From the NCBI GenBank assembly GCA_021397835.1, contig JAJFZO010000566.1, positions 3,596,001-3,660,000 on the forward strand: a stretch of 64,000 nucleotides of DNA, given 5' to 3'. Positions 51,100 to 62,344 of this stretch are shown piece by piece; position 1 is the stretch's first letter; every line of letters starts with the position of its first letter. The notes under the pieces are model-generated. The model was not told the origin of the DNA, did not search any database, and saw nothing but the letters and a program-made list of their open reading frames with translations. A program made the position numbers and the translations under genes. Origin of the DNA: Moringa oleifera. Taxonomy: Eukaryota; Streptophyta; Magnoliopsida; Brassicales; Moringaceae.

Positions 51100-52900
51100 A
51101 TAGATTAATTGATGGCTAATTATTTATTATATCAAAAAATAATAATATACAATCAAAATGTGAAAGAAATAAGCAAAAATATTAATTTCCCTCTTAGTTG
51201 ATGCCTCGTGCTAGAGTTTTAAGAATTTTTAATTATATTGTTATCGATAGAATTTGGCATTAAAAATTTTCCTTAGAAACAAACATTTATTTTATAAAAA
51301 TATGTAATTTAAATTAAAAATTTATATTAATTTCAATTATATTTAAATTTTAATAAAATTATAATAAATAACAATTTAATAAAATTAATAAGTCAAATTA
51401 TTTCACTTTTTACTTTAATATTATAAATTATTAAAATAATCTTATAATTCTTTATCAAAATATTCAACAAAAAACATAAATTAATAAAAAAATATTTATA
51501 TAATTTATTTGTCTAATTAATAATTTATGTGATTTATTAATAATGATGACTTATATTATTATTATTATTCTTGCATTTGGATTAGTTGATGGCACCCAAG
51601 TAAGGACTATGATCATTATGTAGTGGTACAATTGCTTAGCTTTGTAATTATTCTCTATCCTGAGGAGATTTTAAAACCATTACTAAGAGTTTTATCTATT
51701 TTATTCTTTTTGATTAATATGTGACCGCCGTTAAGCAAAAAGGAAAAACAAAAAATCAATGGATCATCATATAATCAAGTAATTCCAACTCTTCAGTTAA
51801 GAATTTTCTATTTTACCGTCATATGATAAAGACAAGTAATTAGGTGAAGATAAGTAAAACAAAAATGAGGAGAATAATAATATTATAATAAAATAATTTT
51901 TTAAGAAAATAAAAAAATATTTTTGATGGTTGTTGAATTTTAAATAGTAATGTGAAACATCATGATAAATAGATAATAATTATAAAAAAAATGTTATTTT
52001 AAATAACTTAAGATGACAATTGATTATAACCATCAACAAATATATTAGATAACAATCATTAAGAATCGTCTCCTAATGTTTTCTAAATTTAATTTAATTA
52101 AAAAAATTAAATTATTATAAAAATTTTAAGTAATTTTAAAGAGGTATTTTTTAATTTTAATTTTTAATGATAATTAAAAAATTAAAAATTAAAGTAAAAA
52201 TTTTTCATTGAGAAATATATATTTATTTTAAAAAATTATTAAGATAAATTTAAAAAAATTAAATTTTTTTTATGAACCTATGATGACAGTATCTCTAAAA
52301 TTCATATTAAAAATTATATATATATATATTTATTTTAATTATTTTAATATTTTTTGCTATAATAAAATAATATTTTAGATGTGTAAAGTATTTTTTTAAA
52401 TAATTTTTATATTTATATTAATCAATAAATTACATTAGACATTTTTTACAATCAATTATAAAAAAAATTACATACAAACAATTACACTCTAATATACGTC
52501 AATATAAAATCTTATCATTATCGAACTCTCCAAAAAATTAACTATTGACCATTCCGAAATAAATCATTACATTTAATATAATATCATATTTTAATTTACA
52601 CACAAGTAATTATACTCTAATATGCATCACCACATTCACCATTATACTACAAAAATAATACACTCAACTATACTCCTATATGTATCAACACCTTCACCAC
52701 TTCCCCCAACATTATCCGACAATAATACATCAAACACATTTCAATATGCATTCAAGTATCATACTTTCTCAGCAATATACCAAAAGATTGTTATACAAAA
52801 TAGTCAATCAAAAGAACTAACAGATCATTTTAACTTTTACATTAAAAGAGTAATTTATACATAAGGTATGTTGTAAATGTTCAAATTTGTAAAATAAGTC
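51100..52900. other. AT-rich intergenic DNA upstream of UCH3
   Basis: No supported gene; one 80-residue frame at 52622-52864 is low-complexity and not called. TA-rich simple tracts are frequent. Confidence 0.45.
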
Positions 52901-52914
52901 ATATACAAAATAAC

Positions 52915-54950
52915 TTATTCACCTTCCTTTGCATCCTTCATGTGTCTCAATGCGAAGTCATAACAATGTTTTCTTAACTCGTTTATTTTCGATTTGGCAT
53001 ACGTGTTTTTATTATTCAATTGCATTTATAAAAAAAAATAAGTAAATGTAATAATTCTCTATAATAAACACATCAACTAATTAAACAACTATCAAATAAC
53101 TTACTATTTTGTAAAAAAAGATAATATAATACTGCCTTGCTATGATGTCACTTATGTATGTTATAATATAGTAATTACACTCAATATTAGAAGGCTAGTA
53201 TGGACATTACATTGAAATAATGAAAAAGTCAACTTACAAAAAAGAAAATAAAAAACTAATAAGAAATACAAGTTTTTATCACATCATAAATACTTGAGTA
53301 ATGAAACTTCTAAAACTTTTTCTTGAAAGCCCAGATGCGTGAATCGTTACATACATCCTAAAAGTAATTTGAAAATAAATATTAGTCATATGTAATTGCA
53401 AATTTGTATCTAAAATGTTATTTTTGTAAATATTTAATAGCTCTAGTTGTGATTAGATTTCTTGTATCATCTCAATCACTATGCTTGAAAGGATCAAACA
53501 TTATATATTGGTATAAATCAAGCTCCATAATGGCCAACATCCGATGTATTATATATTGTTAGATACAATTTCACTAAGCATCATGTCTAAAAATATGTTT
53601 GTAATTAAATTTTTGTTTCTACTTACTTGACATTATAAGAAAGCATTACTGTTCCTTGTACATGTGCTGCTTGCGCCATCCTCACAATAAGATACCAAGC
53701 TTGCTTTTCAATATTATTATAACCCCCCGTTGATACCATCATGGGATTAACAAATTGTTATTCAAATCACATGTATCCAACATGTCTTTTATGAAGCTTT
53801 TTGGAATAAAAGAAAGCACCATTAATAATTTTAAAAATTTAAGAAAAAATAAAGTATAATAATAAACTACATATACACACACAATATAAGCTTGAATAAT
53901 GGTAACCTTAACTCCTCCATGTAATAAAGTTGCATGATGCCATCTTTGTAAATATATATTAAGCCTTCAGTATATATATATATTATGTTCGATGGAATGA
54001 CTATTGTCATATCTATGTTTATTGCATTATATGCATAATAATAATGAAATATGAGTGATTTTCGTGTGGACTCTATGGGTCATTCTTTTACATAAGATCA
54101 TGGTGCCAACTTAGGTAACTCTTTTAAAAGATCAAATATAGCATTTCAACGATCAATTCTTAAATTTCATAAAAATGATATATATTATAATAATATATTA
54201 ACTAAAATTCAAGAGTAATAATCCACTATGATGGTAAACTGACATGTATCCCAATAGCTTAAAACATGATAAATATATCCGTTTCAAAAATCGATCAAAG
54301 CAAGCGAGCATTAGGCTTTACAGCTATGGTGATTAAGAATCTAACATCACCCTGAATCATGTCATGCCCATGAATTACCTTATTCATAGCACAATCAATG
54401 AAAACAAACTCATAAGCCATAATGTTAGTAGTATTACCAAGCACCATTTGGTATGATATACATTATAATGAAAAACATAAGCTAAAGCTTAGTGCATGCT
54501 AAATCACTATACATAAAGTGAAGAAAACATGATATATCTTCGAATTGGAAGGTTAAACTATTGGTAACTATATTGGAGGCAGTGTGAGGTCTTTGTCATC
54601 ATTAACGACTTCTACTTTATTTGTGTTGTTATTAACCTTATTAAAACGTTTACGATTATAGAAAGTACTATAATGTGTGCTCGTATCATCCAACACATAT
54701 CTATGATCATCGATCCAATTCAATATATTCATAAATTTTTTCTTAATTATATCATCATTACTTGGATTATTGGCTCAACTTTTCGTCAGTGACTTTTACT
54801 CCATTCATATTGTTACTAGCCTTACTCGAAAATTTTTTTATGCCTTTATTATGCTTTCTGACCTTCTATTAGCAAACATCCAAGTTTTGTCAATTGCCAT
54901 ATCAAAAAGTTAATCCTATATATATGCGTAAGTATGCATACCACTCAAAC
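52915..54950 (-). mobile_element. Decayed CACTA-like transposon remnant with Ulp1-type segment
   Basis: Minus-strand fragments appear in the order expected for plant transposon-encoded C48 (Ulp1-like) proteins. Near 54400-54310: VIHGHDMIQGDVRFLITIAV, then KPNARL. Near 54115-54085: SYLSWHHDLM (WP-DLI-like). Near 53830-53640: FFYSKKLH, then FVNPMM and QAWYLIV (position of the HW-L-V catalytic strand, His replaced). At 53000-52920: LRKHCYDFALRH. Many stops and shifts, and AT-rich filler between. No CACTA termini were found. Family assignment is tentative. Confidence 0.35.
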
Positions 54951-55442
54951 TCTAAAAGTAGTCCTACAACATTCAAGAATGTATATTTATATGAGACACA
55001 TCATAATTCATAATTTATTTTATTTTATAAAAATTTCAGTAGCATATCCTTATAGTTCTCCAAGTACATGACTTATATAGATATAAGTTAGTATTTTTTA
55101 TCAAAACACACACTTATATCCATTAGTATGTACCCAAAGAATAATAAATATATAACACAAAATTTTCGTAAAATAAAATCAATCATAATCTACATACCAT
55201 ATGTTATACATAATTATCATGTATTCAAATTGTCCATCATGAAAAATTTAAAAATTATTAGCAAACAATTTATTTTGATACACCTGTGGGACAAGTGAAT
55301 TATGGTAAAAAAGTTTATTGATAATTTTCAAATGGTATCTAAGGGATTAATACACTTAAACTAAACCACCATACTATCACTTTGTATTTCACAATATATT
55401 GAGAGAAACTAAAAAAAGAATGAGTAATTAAAAAATTAAGAG

Positions 55443-55942
55443 AAGAGTTCCCGTAAAACCCTGATCTTTACTTAATATTACCAATTAAACTCTTATGTTC
55501 AAAAGTGTCAAATCAAACATTGATCTATTAATTTGGTCTAAATTTGACCTTAGCTAAAATAATTATGAAAAATTAAAGATGTTTCGTTGTTAAAATGCCT
55601 AAAAAATAATTCATTTTCACTTTATTTCAAGTCAATTCTTCAAATTTGAATAATTTTTAATGTAAGATATATTTTTATTAATTTTTTAAAAATTTTAAAG
55701 TGTAAATTTTCAAATATATATTTTTAGTACTCAAAAAATTTTGAAACATTTTATGATAGTAGTTTGAATATTTGTTTATATTTATACAAAATTTTAAGTA
55801 AAAATTCATCGTATAAGATCTTTAATTTAAATATTTTTATAAGATTCAATTTAGATCAAATTGATAAATTAATGTTCGATTTGTCACTTTTTAAACATGA
55901 GAGTTTAATTGATAACATTGGATAAACATCAAGACTTTATAA
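55443..55942. mobile_element. Foldback element with arms of about 105 bp, best copy
   Basis: The left arm (55443-55550) and the reverse complement of the right arm (55942-55835) align over about 105 bp: AATTAAACTCTTATG versus AATTAAACTCTCATG, GTGTCAAATCAAACATTGAT versus GTGACAAATCGAACATTAAT, TTTGGTCTAAAT versus TTTGATCTAAAT. The interior is AT-rich and non-coding. Long inverted arms without a frame suggest a foldback or Mutator-type MITE. At least four more diverged copies lie in this window. Confidence 0.65.
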
Positions 55943-55959
55943 GAATTTTATCCAAAAAT

Positions 55960-57600
55960 TAAATAAACATATTAAGAAAAACTAAGATAAGCTATGCATG
56001 CAATTTGAAGCTTATTTATATAATTAATTTTGTTAACTGAATGTTAAATTTTTTTAACATTCTAATATGTTACACAAACATTTAAAAATTTAAGATAAAC
56101 AATAAAAAAGTTACTAAAATTTTAATTTTATTAATTTAGCAATTAAAATTCTAATATGTTCACCAAAACTTAAAAGTTTAAGATAAATAATACAAATAAA
56201 TAATATAAAAATAATAAAATTCTAATTTTATTAATCGAGTGCTATAAAACAAACAACACATATTTAATTTTATTAATTAGGTATTGAAAAAATATTGAAA
56301 TTTTAATTTTATTCATTAAAACTTAAATATTTAAAATAAAAATTATAAATAAATAATATAAAACAAAATTTTAGTTTTATTAATTAAGTATTATAAAAAA
56401 ATCACCACATATTTAATTTTATTAATTGAACATCAAAAAATTATTAAAAAACTATTCTCTCTTCACTAATGTTTAAAATTTTATAGCAAACAATATGAAA
56501 CAATATAAAAGTCAAGGAACTAAAAGAATTAAAAATCAATGAATTAAAATTCCATAAGACAAACGGTATAATTTATGTTTATATAGTTATTTCATAATAT
56601 TAATTTTATTCATCTTTTCATATCTCTTAATGTTATTCAATCATTTATGCAAACAAAAATATATCAATAATTTTCTTACAATTTCGCTAATCATCTTATA
56701 GTTCAGGTAGGTGAATTAAATGTAACTGTGGATTTATCTCTTACTCTTGTAAATCAATATCTACTAATCATTTTATAAATTAAATATTTCTTAGTCATCT
56801 TGTAAAACAACATAAAAAAAATAAAATAAAGAAGAAAGAAGAGATTACTTTGTCGATAGTGTGCTTAAACAATGGGCTCAGACGATAAATTAGATAAAAT
56901 AAATGAGCAAACTAGAGTGGTAGACGGTGTAACATAGCTAGACGTCAAGGCTAAATCCCAGTGATAGTGGTCTAGGTTGTTGCCATGGTAATAGAGAGAA
57001 AATGTAATAAAAAAATTGAACTAAATTCTTAGGCTCTAATGATGAACTAAACAGGGGTAACGACAAACAGTGCAATAAAGGTAGTCAAAAACACAGGCCT
57101 GGGATATTAAAAGAGAGAAAATGCAAAAAAGGTTAAAGATCGCCAACCTAATACTTGATATGAGATTTAATTTGAGTGTTTCTTGTCAGTTGGAAAGTGA
57201 TCAACGAGAAATACAACCATTTCTCGTTAGTCAAACATTGATTGATAAGAAATTGAGTTAAATTTTTTCTTATTTTCTCATCGATTAAAGAGTGATTTGA
57301 TGATAAATTGAGCTTAATATCTCCCAATTTCTCATCTGTCACCTTTTAATTTAGGAGAAATTAACTAATTAGATGATGACCTTTATAGAAATCATCATCT
57401 ATCTTGTTTGATCTCAATTTTTAATGTTTTTAATATCAGTTTTATGAAAATCGTTATCTATTTAGTGTTACTAAAAGCTTATCTTGTTATAGTGCAAATA
57501 CTAAGAAGATTATACTAACTTTGAAGTACTTATAAAAAGTTTACCAAAACATGTTTTAAAGCTTATAGAAAAAGAAATATTTACTCATACATCTAAAGTG
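55960..57600. other. AT-rich intergenic DNA, nothing recognised
   Basis: Low-complexity A/T tracts with repeated TTTTATTAATT words (56120-56460). A 64-residue minus frame at 57148-57342 has no family signature and an internal TCTCATCNNT-type word repeat, and was not called. Confidence 0.45.
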
Positions 57601-58089
57601 TCCTAGAGAATGATTCGAGAAGTATGTAGAACTCTGCCTCTCTTACTTCATACTAGATTATTTATTGAAATGAAAGGACAATACACTACTGAGATAATCT
57701 TTGTTTTTACTAGTTGTTTATTTCTTTCTGTATCTTAATACTCTTGTTAGTGAGCATCTTCTTTTGAGATGAGAGTCATTGTGTTCTTCTTGGCTTGTTC
57801 TATGTCATTGTCAACTTTTCATCTTCTTTGTCCTACTTAGAATCTGTGTATTCTGAATTGGTATAGGTCTTATGCTAGCTTTCCTCCAAATGGATAATTT
57901 CTTAAGGATGAGATACTTTTTGACAAATTAATTAGCTTTGGGATTATTGTATTTCCATTTTGGATATTGACTTTTAAGATTAATGTTCCTATAGCTAGAA
58001 TGCTTTCCTTGCCCTAAGAATTAGTGTAATCATAATAACTTACTAATAAATCCTACATATAAAAATTATCACCCTCATTTTATCTTTTT

Positions 58090-58325
58090 GCTTCTAAGTT
58101 TTTTGTTTAGATATCAAAGGTAAGGACATCTAATATATGGGGATCTTATGTAGGTCTATAAGAAATTTGGATAATAATTAAAATATACGTAACCATTTGC
58201 TAAATTAGATGTACTGTAACTAATAATAAATTTGAAAATCTCTAACTTATGCAAGAATATCTAATCCTAACTTATGCAAGGGCTTTTTTGCTACTGGTAC
58301 TAATTCTATATGAAGATATTTATTA
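58090..58325 (-). mobile_element. Possible endogenous pararetrovirus fragment (caulimovirid movement-protein-like)
   Basis: On the minus strand two short segments, near 58325-58280 and 58145-58110, resemble consecutive conserved blocks of the 30K-type movement protein of Caulimoviridae: a YLHI...KPL block followed by a DPHIL block at about the right spacing. The segment between is broken by stops and frameshifts, so it cannot encode a working protein. Coding-like but unplaced minus-strand pieces at 58730-58960 and 60160-60420 may belong to the same insertion. No reverse transcriptase or coat motif was found. Old, inactive plant genome insertions of this group are common. Confidence 0.4.
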
Positions 58326-59229
58326 TTAGGCACATGTTGAGCTATTGTATATCTATTAAACAATGAACTACCAAGCTTTCATTATTGATTGATATAGTTT
58401 GTTTTATTATTTTCATTATATAATCTTGTTTAAGTGCAAAGGAACCTATTTAAGGTATTATTATCACATCTTGTTTTATTATAGATTAATTTTGTAAATC
58501 TTGTTTTATCTGGGCAAATTATATGTTGATTATTAATTACATCTTATACTTCTTATGTTTCTAGAGCATACTCTAAATTATTACTATAAGAAAGTAACTT
58601 CAATCGATTAAGTTTGAGCAATCCTAAGATTTTCCTAATAAGGCTTAACATTGTAAAAGGTTTTAATACTTAAACTTAATATAATCTTTTTTATATTTTT
58701 TTATTACATTGTTAATAAATTTTTTTCTAAATTTTTATAATTTTTTTCTTCTCTTTAGGGATCCTGGTCGACCTATATTGTTTTTGACCCATTACCTTAT
58801 TTTTGAATGATGAAACTTCAATCTTTTGGTATTCATATTGAGTGCAAAATTTCTTAGCTCAGCCCTACTTTGTTTTAGATTTGATTTTAATTTTGATCTT
58901 ATTTTTAGGTTTGCAAATAATGCTAATCCTACTTTACTTATCATACTAATTATTTTTTCATATGACGTATTATCATATGGTATAACTCATAAAAAACTAG
59001 TAAGCTTTTGCATTACCTTTTTGGACATACTTTAGGTTGTCTGATTATAAATTTTTCCTTCTATGAAGCTTAACTACTGTCTGCTTTAACGTATAATTTT
59101 GTTAAAAAAAATGTAAATGTTCTTTCTTATATGCAATCTACAATAGAATGTTTAGATATTGGTACTATAAAGGTTTTCACTCTGCATTCCTTTCTTCTCA
59201 CATCTAATTTATTTATGGTTAAAACTTAT

Positions 59230-59740
59230 TTAAAACCTTAAACTATACAATTTTCATCAAATTAAAAACTAATGTTCAAAAAAGATAAATTAAACTATGA
59301 TCTATCAAATTGATTTAAATTAAATCTTGATTCAAACTACTTTAAAAAATAATCATATCTTCATTATTGGAATGTCAAAAAATAACTCAAAATTTTATAT
59401 TTCATTTAGAATCGATGTTTTAATTTTAAACAAATTTTGAATCATGAACTATTTATTATACATTTTTAAAATTTTTTAAAAAATATTTTTAGTGCTAAAA
59501 ATATTTTCAAATATATTTGCTATGGTAGCTCAAATATTTTTCTACATCCAAAAAAATTTTAAAGTCAAATTTATGGTACAAGATTCCTAATTTGAATATC
59601 GTTAATTTTTAAATTTTTTTGACAATGTTTAATTTAGTCTAAATTATTAGATCATGGTCTAATTGATTATTTTTTTAACACTAAGTTAGATTTAACACAT
59701 AGTGTATAGTTAAAGGTTTTAATAACATTTACCCTGGATT
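59230..59740. repeat. Diverged foldback element copy
   Basis: Shows the family's block order: CTAATGTTCAAAAAAGATAA, TGATCTATCAAATTG, TTTAGAATCGATG, TTTTTAGTGCTAAAAAT, GTTTAATTTAGTCTAAAT. Arms are weaker than in the copy at 55.4 kb. Confidence 0.45.
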
Positions 59741-60449
59741 TATTTTTTGTTTGATTTGATCTTACGTGTGCTACTTCTCTTTTTACTATTGTTAGGACTT
59801 CTAATTTATGTGTTTCAATTAAATAATTATCCCATCATTCTTTAAATGGTCTTTAAAACATGAGATTAATGATTTGAAAACTATTTGGTTTGTATTTTTG
59901 AATCTTGCTTTATAGGCAATTACTGTATAGTCATTGTAATACAATAAAAATTTGATATTATGCTATCTATCTATTTTTCATTCATATATTGATTTTGCAT
60001 CATATCTAAATATATATATCAAGAATGTACCTGTATTAATCTATCTTTTAAGCCTACATTTAGTAATGATGGCTTAGGATAATATTTTATAATTTTTGTT
60101 TGAAATTATGAGCTTTATTTATTTTTATTTTTTAAAAATTATTTACTTCTAAAAGTTGTTTCTTTAATTCTCTAAATTTTCTTCTTCTTATTCTAATTTT
60201 GATTCATTTCTTGCTTGCCCTAATGTATTTTTGTGCTTTTACTAACATATTTTCCTAATGGAAGTGAACTTAATTTTTCTATTTCTTTCAATAATTTATG
60301 TTTTTGTAAATATGGGAAGTTACTCCTCGGGAACGTCATGCATTCTGAAGATGTATCATCTAATCAAATAATTTTCATTCAACAATCTTCTCTTTTTATT
60401 GTTATAAATTTCATATCATTGCTTAAGCTGTTTTTCATTTTGAATTAAT

Positions 60450-61437
60450 ACTAAAACACTAGTATAAATGTTTTCAATAAAAATTATATTACTCTATGCT
60501 TATATTTTAAATGAATGTTAGAATTTAATAATTTAAAAATAAATAATTAAATTTATTTTACTAATAAAATCAAATGGCCAAGAGAAATACTAAAATACGA
60601 TAAGAACAAGATCTTAGTGGTTTCAGTATTATATTTAAGTAAATAAGCACTAATAGAGAGATTTTGAAATTTTGGTAAGTTATTTGCTTTTTTAGCAAAC
60701 AAAGGTAATTTCTTAGTACTTAAATGTTATATATGGTATATGAGTTATCAGAAATTCATGAATCACAATTTTTTTAGAAAAATAATATATTTTTAAGTAT
60801 ACTTAGAATTTGGGCAATTAGGGATAAAATATTGCCAAAAAAGTGGAATTGATTTAGATTTTACAAAAATACTTCCTTAAAATAATGACAAAAAAGGTAA
60901 TACTAATTATTTTTTTTTCATTTGAGTACTAAGAGATTTTTCTAGATTTTAATTTAATTTTCATTAATCAGACCATCGATACTTGTTTTTGTTCTTGACT
61001 TAAGATGAATTTTGAAAAAAAAAAAAAGATTACAAGTTCCTATTTACTTGTTCATGACATAAACTAAATAGCTATGAACCTATTCAAATGACAAGAATTT
61101 AGTTGTGTAAAAAAGAGCTATAAACTCATAGAAAATAAGAAAATAAAAAGCTTGTTTTTTACTTAAACATATTTGTGAAATGAAAGAATAATTGCTTTGT
61201 AGTATTGATAAAGAGACAAAAATTGTCTACTATGATCTGAAACACAAATCTTTTAGTATTATTGAAAAGAAACTCAATACATTAATGAAAATACTAATTG
61301 ATTAATAAAAGGTACATCAAATGATAAGAACATAACATTCTTTACTACAAGCTGATCATATCTTACGACTTATAAGAGAAATTATCAAAACAATAAATAA
61401 GAGAAACTGGAAAGCTGTGTTGATCTTCTGGTGTTTT
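60450..61437. other. AT-rich DNA downstream of the RAV-like locus
   Basis: No gene seen. Includes the expected 3' flank of the RAV-like locus, which is transcribed leftwards. Confidence 0.4.
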
Positions 61438-62324
61438 TTAAATGATGTTGACGCCAAACAACCTAACCGTTTTAGGATTTGTCTCGTCCATCTCTTTTTG
61501 CTTCAAGTCCTCAGAAACAACAACATTTGTTGCACCAATTTCTTCCTTCTTAGGGTTTCCATAAACAAAAGCATGATTCCATCCATATAGGTTCCAATGA
61601 ACAATAGCATTTTGTGTACCATAGGTTACATTTATCATGTAAAACTCTTTCCCATGAGGCTCAACAACTCTATACTTGTAGAAATTGACAATATATCTTA
61701 CTTTCAAGTTATTCATTTTGCAGAAATGTTACCAACCTACTGTGAGCACATACTTGTTAGTACTCTTCCAATATAAACATGCAAAAGTCCACACATGAAA
61801 GTGTTTATCGAAGAAGGAAACTTCAGGAGACTTATGCCTTCCCTGTGGATCACCAACAAGAACTTGCGAGAAGCATTCCAATGCATGTGTATAAGGGACA
61901 TGAAAGCTTTTGACATTAATAACTTCGTATGGAGATAACTGCTTACAAAAAAGTAGCTTATAAAAGTATCTTATTATATTTGGCCGAATATTTGTAATAC
62001 TTGTTATCAAATGTCGATATGAAAGAAAATTTGCTAATTCAAATAGGAAAGTATTAGTCCTAATCATAGCAAGAACCTCAGTTACTGAGTAATGGCTTTG
62101 AAACAATGACTCTTCGACTATATAATCAGTTGAAGGGAAATCTTGAGGGGTATCATTTCGACGCAACTTGATGGCTGCTCTATCAAAAGCCTTACCATCT
62201 TCCTCTTCATTGTCAAATGATCCAAGCCAGAAAGGCTTGCCATTAATATTGATACTAGCACCCCACTTACCACTTTCTAGATCTACTACCCCATAAAATC
62301 TTGAGGATTGTCTATTGCTACTGC
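61438..62324 (-). pseudogene. RAV-type AP2/B3 repressor-like gene with one in-frame stop
   Basis: On the minus strand one frame runs from 62324 to the TAA at 61438-61440, broken only by TAA at 61731-61729. It begins with an AP2-like domain (RFYGVVDLESGKWGASI, WLGSFDNEEEDGKAFDRAAI). A RAV-type linker follows (EESLFQSHYSVTEVLAMIR), then a B3 domain (LSPYEVINVKSFHVPYTHA, later VWTFACLYWKSTNKYVLTVG). Past the stop it resumes FCKMNNLKVRYIVNFYKY, the normal end of B3, and finishes RLFGVNII, the RAV repression motif. The TAA sits where RAV proteins have Ser in GWSRF. No ATG opens the frame; a TAA at 62343-62341 precedes it, and TTTCAG before 62324 could be an acceptor from an unseen first exon. Motifs are diverged. 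Nonsense pseudogene or sequencing error are both possible. Confidence 0.75.
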
Positions 62325-62344
62325 CTGAAAGTTGAATTGGTTAA

